Source of the DNA: JANXYY01 sp035530875
Lineage (GTDB): Bacteria > Actinomycetota > Actinomycetes > Nanopelagicales > Nanopelagicaceae
NCBI GenBank assembly: GCA_035530875.1
Contig: DATKUB010000050.1
Location: 1 to 53,313 of the forward strand
Reading direction: 5' to 3'
DNA length: 53,313 bases
Shown here: in pieces, positions 52,035 through 53,313 of the stretch
How the letters are laid out: each line of letters opens with the position of its first letter
Numbering within the stretch: the stretch's first letter is position 1
The notes under the pieces: model-generated
Seen by the model: only the letters and a program-made list of their open reading frames with translations
What the model was told of the DNA's origin: nothing
Database searches by the model: none
Translations under genes and position numbers: made by a program

Positions 52035-53172
52035 TTGGGCAATCCGCACGATTGAATCACTCTGCACCCGCGTCACCAGCGGGGGAACCCCTAGCCGTAA
52101 AGTTCCTGCTTACTTTGAGAGTCAAACGGACTCAATCCCTTGGGTCAAAACTGCAGAACTGAATGATGGAACGATTTGGGAGACAGAGGAACACATATCT
52201 CAACAGGCAATCGCAGACTCCTCTGCCAAACTGCTTCCACCCAACACTCTGCTTTTGGCGATGTACGGAGCAACCGTCGGTCAACTAGGCATTCTCGGTC
52301 GGTCGATGACCTGCAATCAGGCATCTTGTGCCCTGATTGTTGATCCAGATGCTGCCGACTTTCGGTTTCTTTTCTACCGACTACTACATGATCGGGCGAG
52401 TTTGATCAGTCTGGCAGTTGGTGGAGCACAGCAGAACCTGAGCGGAAATACCATCAAGAAGTTCTCGTTCCTGTGCCCGCCTCTTGAAGAGCAGAGGCGG
52501 ATAGCGGGAGTCCTTTCAGGCCTTGATGGTCTCATCGAAATGAATCGAGTACTTGCTGCACAAGCCGAGGATCTTGCTCGCGCTCTTGTAGGTAGGTCGC
52601 CGAACACTTGTAGTCTTTCAGACCTTGCGAAGACTGAAAAAATGACTGAAATGCCGTCAGGACAAGTCGAGCATTTTTCGCTTCCCGCCTTTGACTCGGG
52701 GGCACTTCCGGAGCGCGTTTTGGGATCCGAGATAAGGAGTGCCAAGACCTTGCTGACGCGCCCGACAGCCTTGGTATCACGTCTCAATCCCAAGAATCCA
52801 CGTGTGTGGATGGCCTATCCCGGCGCAGATCAGAAAGCATTCGCTTCCACCGAGTTCGTTGCGCTCGTAGGGGAGAGCGTGTGCACAGAGGTCGTTTGGG
52901 CAGTTTGCTCTTCATTCAGTTTCTCAGACACCATTCAAACTCTGGTTTCTGGGACTACGGGTAGTCATCAGAGGGTCGACAAGGCAGCGGTTCTTCAAGT
53001 TTCGGTGCCGGATGCCCGGACACTGTCCCCCGCAACTACAGCCACGGTTTCATCTTTGGTTCATCAGGCGCATTCACTTCGCCGAGAAAATCAACAACTC
53101 TCAACTGTGCGAAATGAACTGCTGCCGCTGCTAATGTCGGGCACCATTTCCGTTGGCAAGGTGGCTGCGTGA
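52024..53172 (+). CDS. hsdS: Type I restriction system specificity subunit HsdS
   Basis: 382 residues. The first target-recognition domain runs from WAIRTIESLCTRVTSGGTPSRKVPAYFES to about residue 150 and ends in the coiled spacer (LCPPLEEQRRIAGVLSGLDGLIEMNRVLAAQAEDLARAL). The second domain spans about 190-340 and ends in a second helical bundle (LVHQAHSLRRENQQLSTVRNELLPLLMSGTISV). Recognises a bipartite target. The sequence recognised cannot be deduced. The ATG lies within hsdM and its stop overlaps hsdR as GTGA. Confidence 0.92.
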   Translation: MKSDWAIRTIESLCTRVTSGGTPSRKVPAYFESQTDSIPWVKTAELNDGTIWETEEHISQQAIADSSAKLLPPNTLLLAMYGATVGQLGILGRSMTCNQASCALIVDPDAADFRFLFYRLLHDRASLISLAVGGAQQNLSGNTIKKFSFLCPPLEEQRRIAGVLSGLDGLIEMNRVLAAQAEDLARALVGRSPNTCSLSDLAKTEKMTEMPSGQVEHFSLPAFDSGALPERVLGSEIRSAKTLLTRPTALVSRLNPKNPRVWMAYPGADQKAFASTEFVALVGESVCTEVVWAVCSSFSFSDTIQTLVSGTTGSHQRVDKAAVLQVSVPDARTLSPATTATVSSLVHQAHSLRRENQQLSTVRNELLPLLMSGTISVGKVAA

Positions 53173-53313
53173 GCCTTCTCGCGATCGATGAGGCTGCCCT
53201 CGAAGAGGTTGTTCTCGAACTATTTAGGGATGCTGGCTGGAAAACCATCTTTGGTCCGAGCATTGCGCCTGAGGAACCAGGTGCAGAGCGCTCGGACTAT
53301 CAGCAGGTCATCT
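53169..53313 (+). CDS. hsdR: Type I restriction endonuclease subunit HsdR, 3' truncated by window end
   Basis: The first 48 residues (LEEVVLELFRDAGWKTIFGPSIAPEE, then ERSDYQQVI) match the N terminus of HsdR, in which a helix and GWxxxxGxxIxP lead into the RxDYxxV motif. A GTG start overlaps the hsdS stop (GTGA). The motor and nuclease domains lie outside. Confidence 0.85.
   Translation, partial: MSLLAIDEAALEEVVLELFRDAGWKTIFGPSIAPEEPGAERSDYQQVI

Overview
The window looks like chromosomal DNA of an actinobacterium or close relative with roughly balanced GC. The reasons are many putative leaderless starts with the spacing TANNNT-N6-(A/G)TG, GTG and TTG starts, poly-serine lipoproteins after the lipobox, BCKDH plus IcmF, and PotABCD next to tRNA genes. 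The exact lineage cannot be fixed from the sequence alone; a Nanopelagicales-like affiliation is only a guess. An A/V-type ATPase operon makes the genome unusual among actinobacteria.

Region 1 (1-13.7 kb) is a catabolic block. It starts with a truncated hydantoinase A, a DUF917 (S-methyl-thiohydantoin desulfurase family) protein, an SDR and a SnoaL-like protein, all tightly coupled on the + strand. Next come a luciferase-like oxidoreductase and a second SnoaL-like gene, fired from a compact symmetric promoter. A complete five-gene peptide-type ABC importer, an aminotransferase, and a 2-keto-3-deoxy-sugar-acid kinase/aldolase pair follow. The motif TGTTATAAGATT or its palindromic form sits at three promoters in this block, which suggests a common regulator. 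The substrate is not identified.

Region 2 (14-22.6 kb) is branched-chain acyl-CoA metabolism: an Lrp/AsnC regulator, the E1 alpha, E1 beta and E2 genes of a branched-chain 2-oxoacid dehydrogenase, a divergent fused isobutyryl-CoA mutase (IcmF) and a MarR regulator. Together they fit valine to isobutyryl-CoA to n-butyryl-CoA.

Region 3 (22.7-35 kb, minus strand) holds two small membrane proteins and then an A/V-type ATPase operon in the order G-C-I-K-F-E-A-B-D followed by a UspA protein. It is preceded by a DUF5671 membrane protein, a small anchored protein and a GerMN/Gmad2 lipoprotein. Subunit I is short and subunit K carries an extra N-terminal membrane hairpin.

Region 4 (35-43.8 kb) has a frameshifted cation P-type ATPase, an MFS transporter, a VIT/CCC1-type transporter, a methyltransferase, an SDR, Sua5, a SIMPL protein and a membrane protein. 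Region 5 (43.9-48.4 kb) has tRNA-Glu, tRNA-Asp, the polyamine importer PotA-D-B-C and tRNA-Phe. Region 6 (48.4 kb to the end) lies beyond tRNA-Phe and looks like a defence locus: an unrecognised 495-residue protein preceded by a 33-codon ORF, divergent from a type I restriction-modification operon hsdM-hsdS-hsdR that runs off the window.
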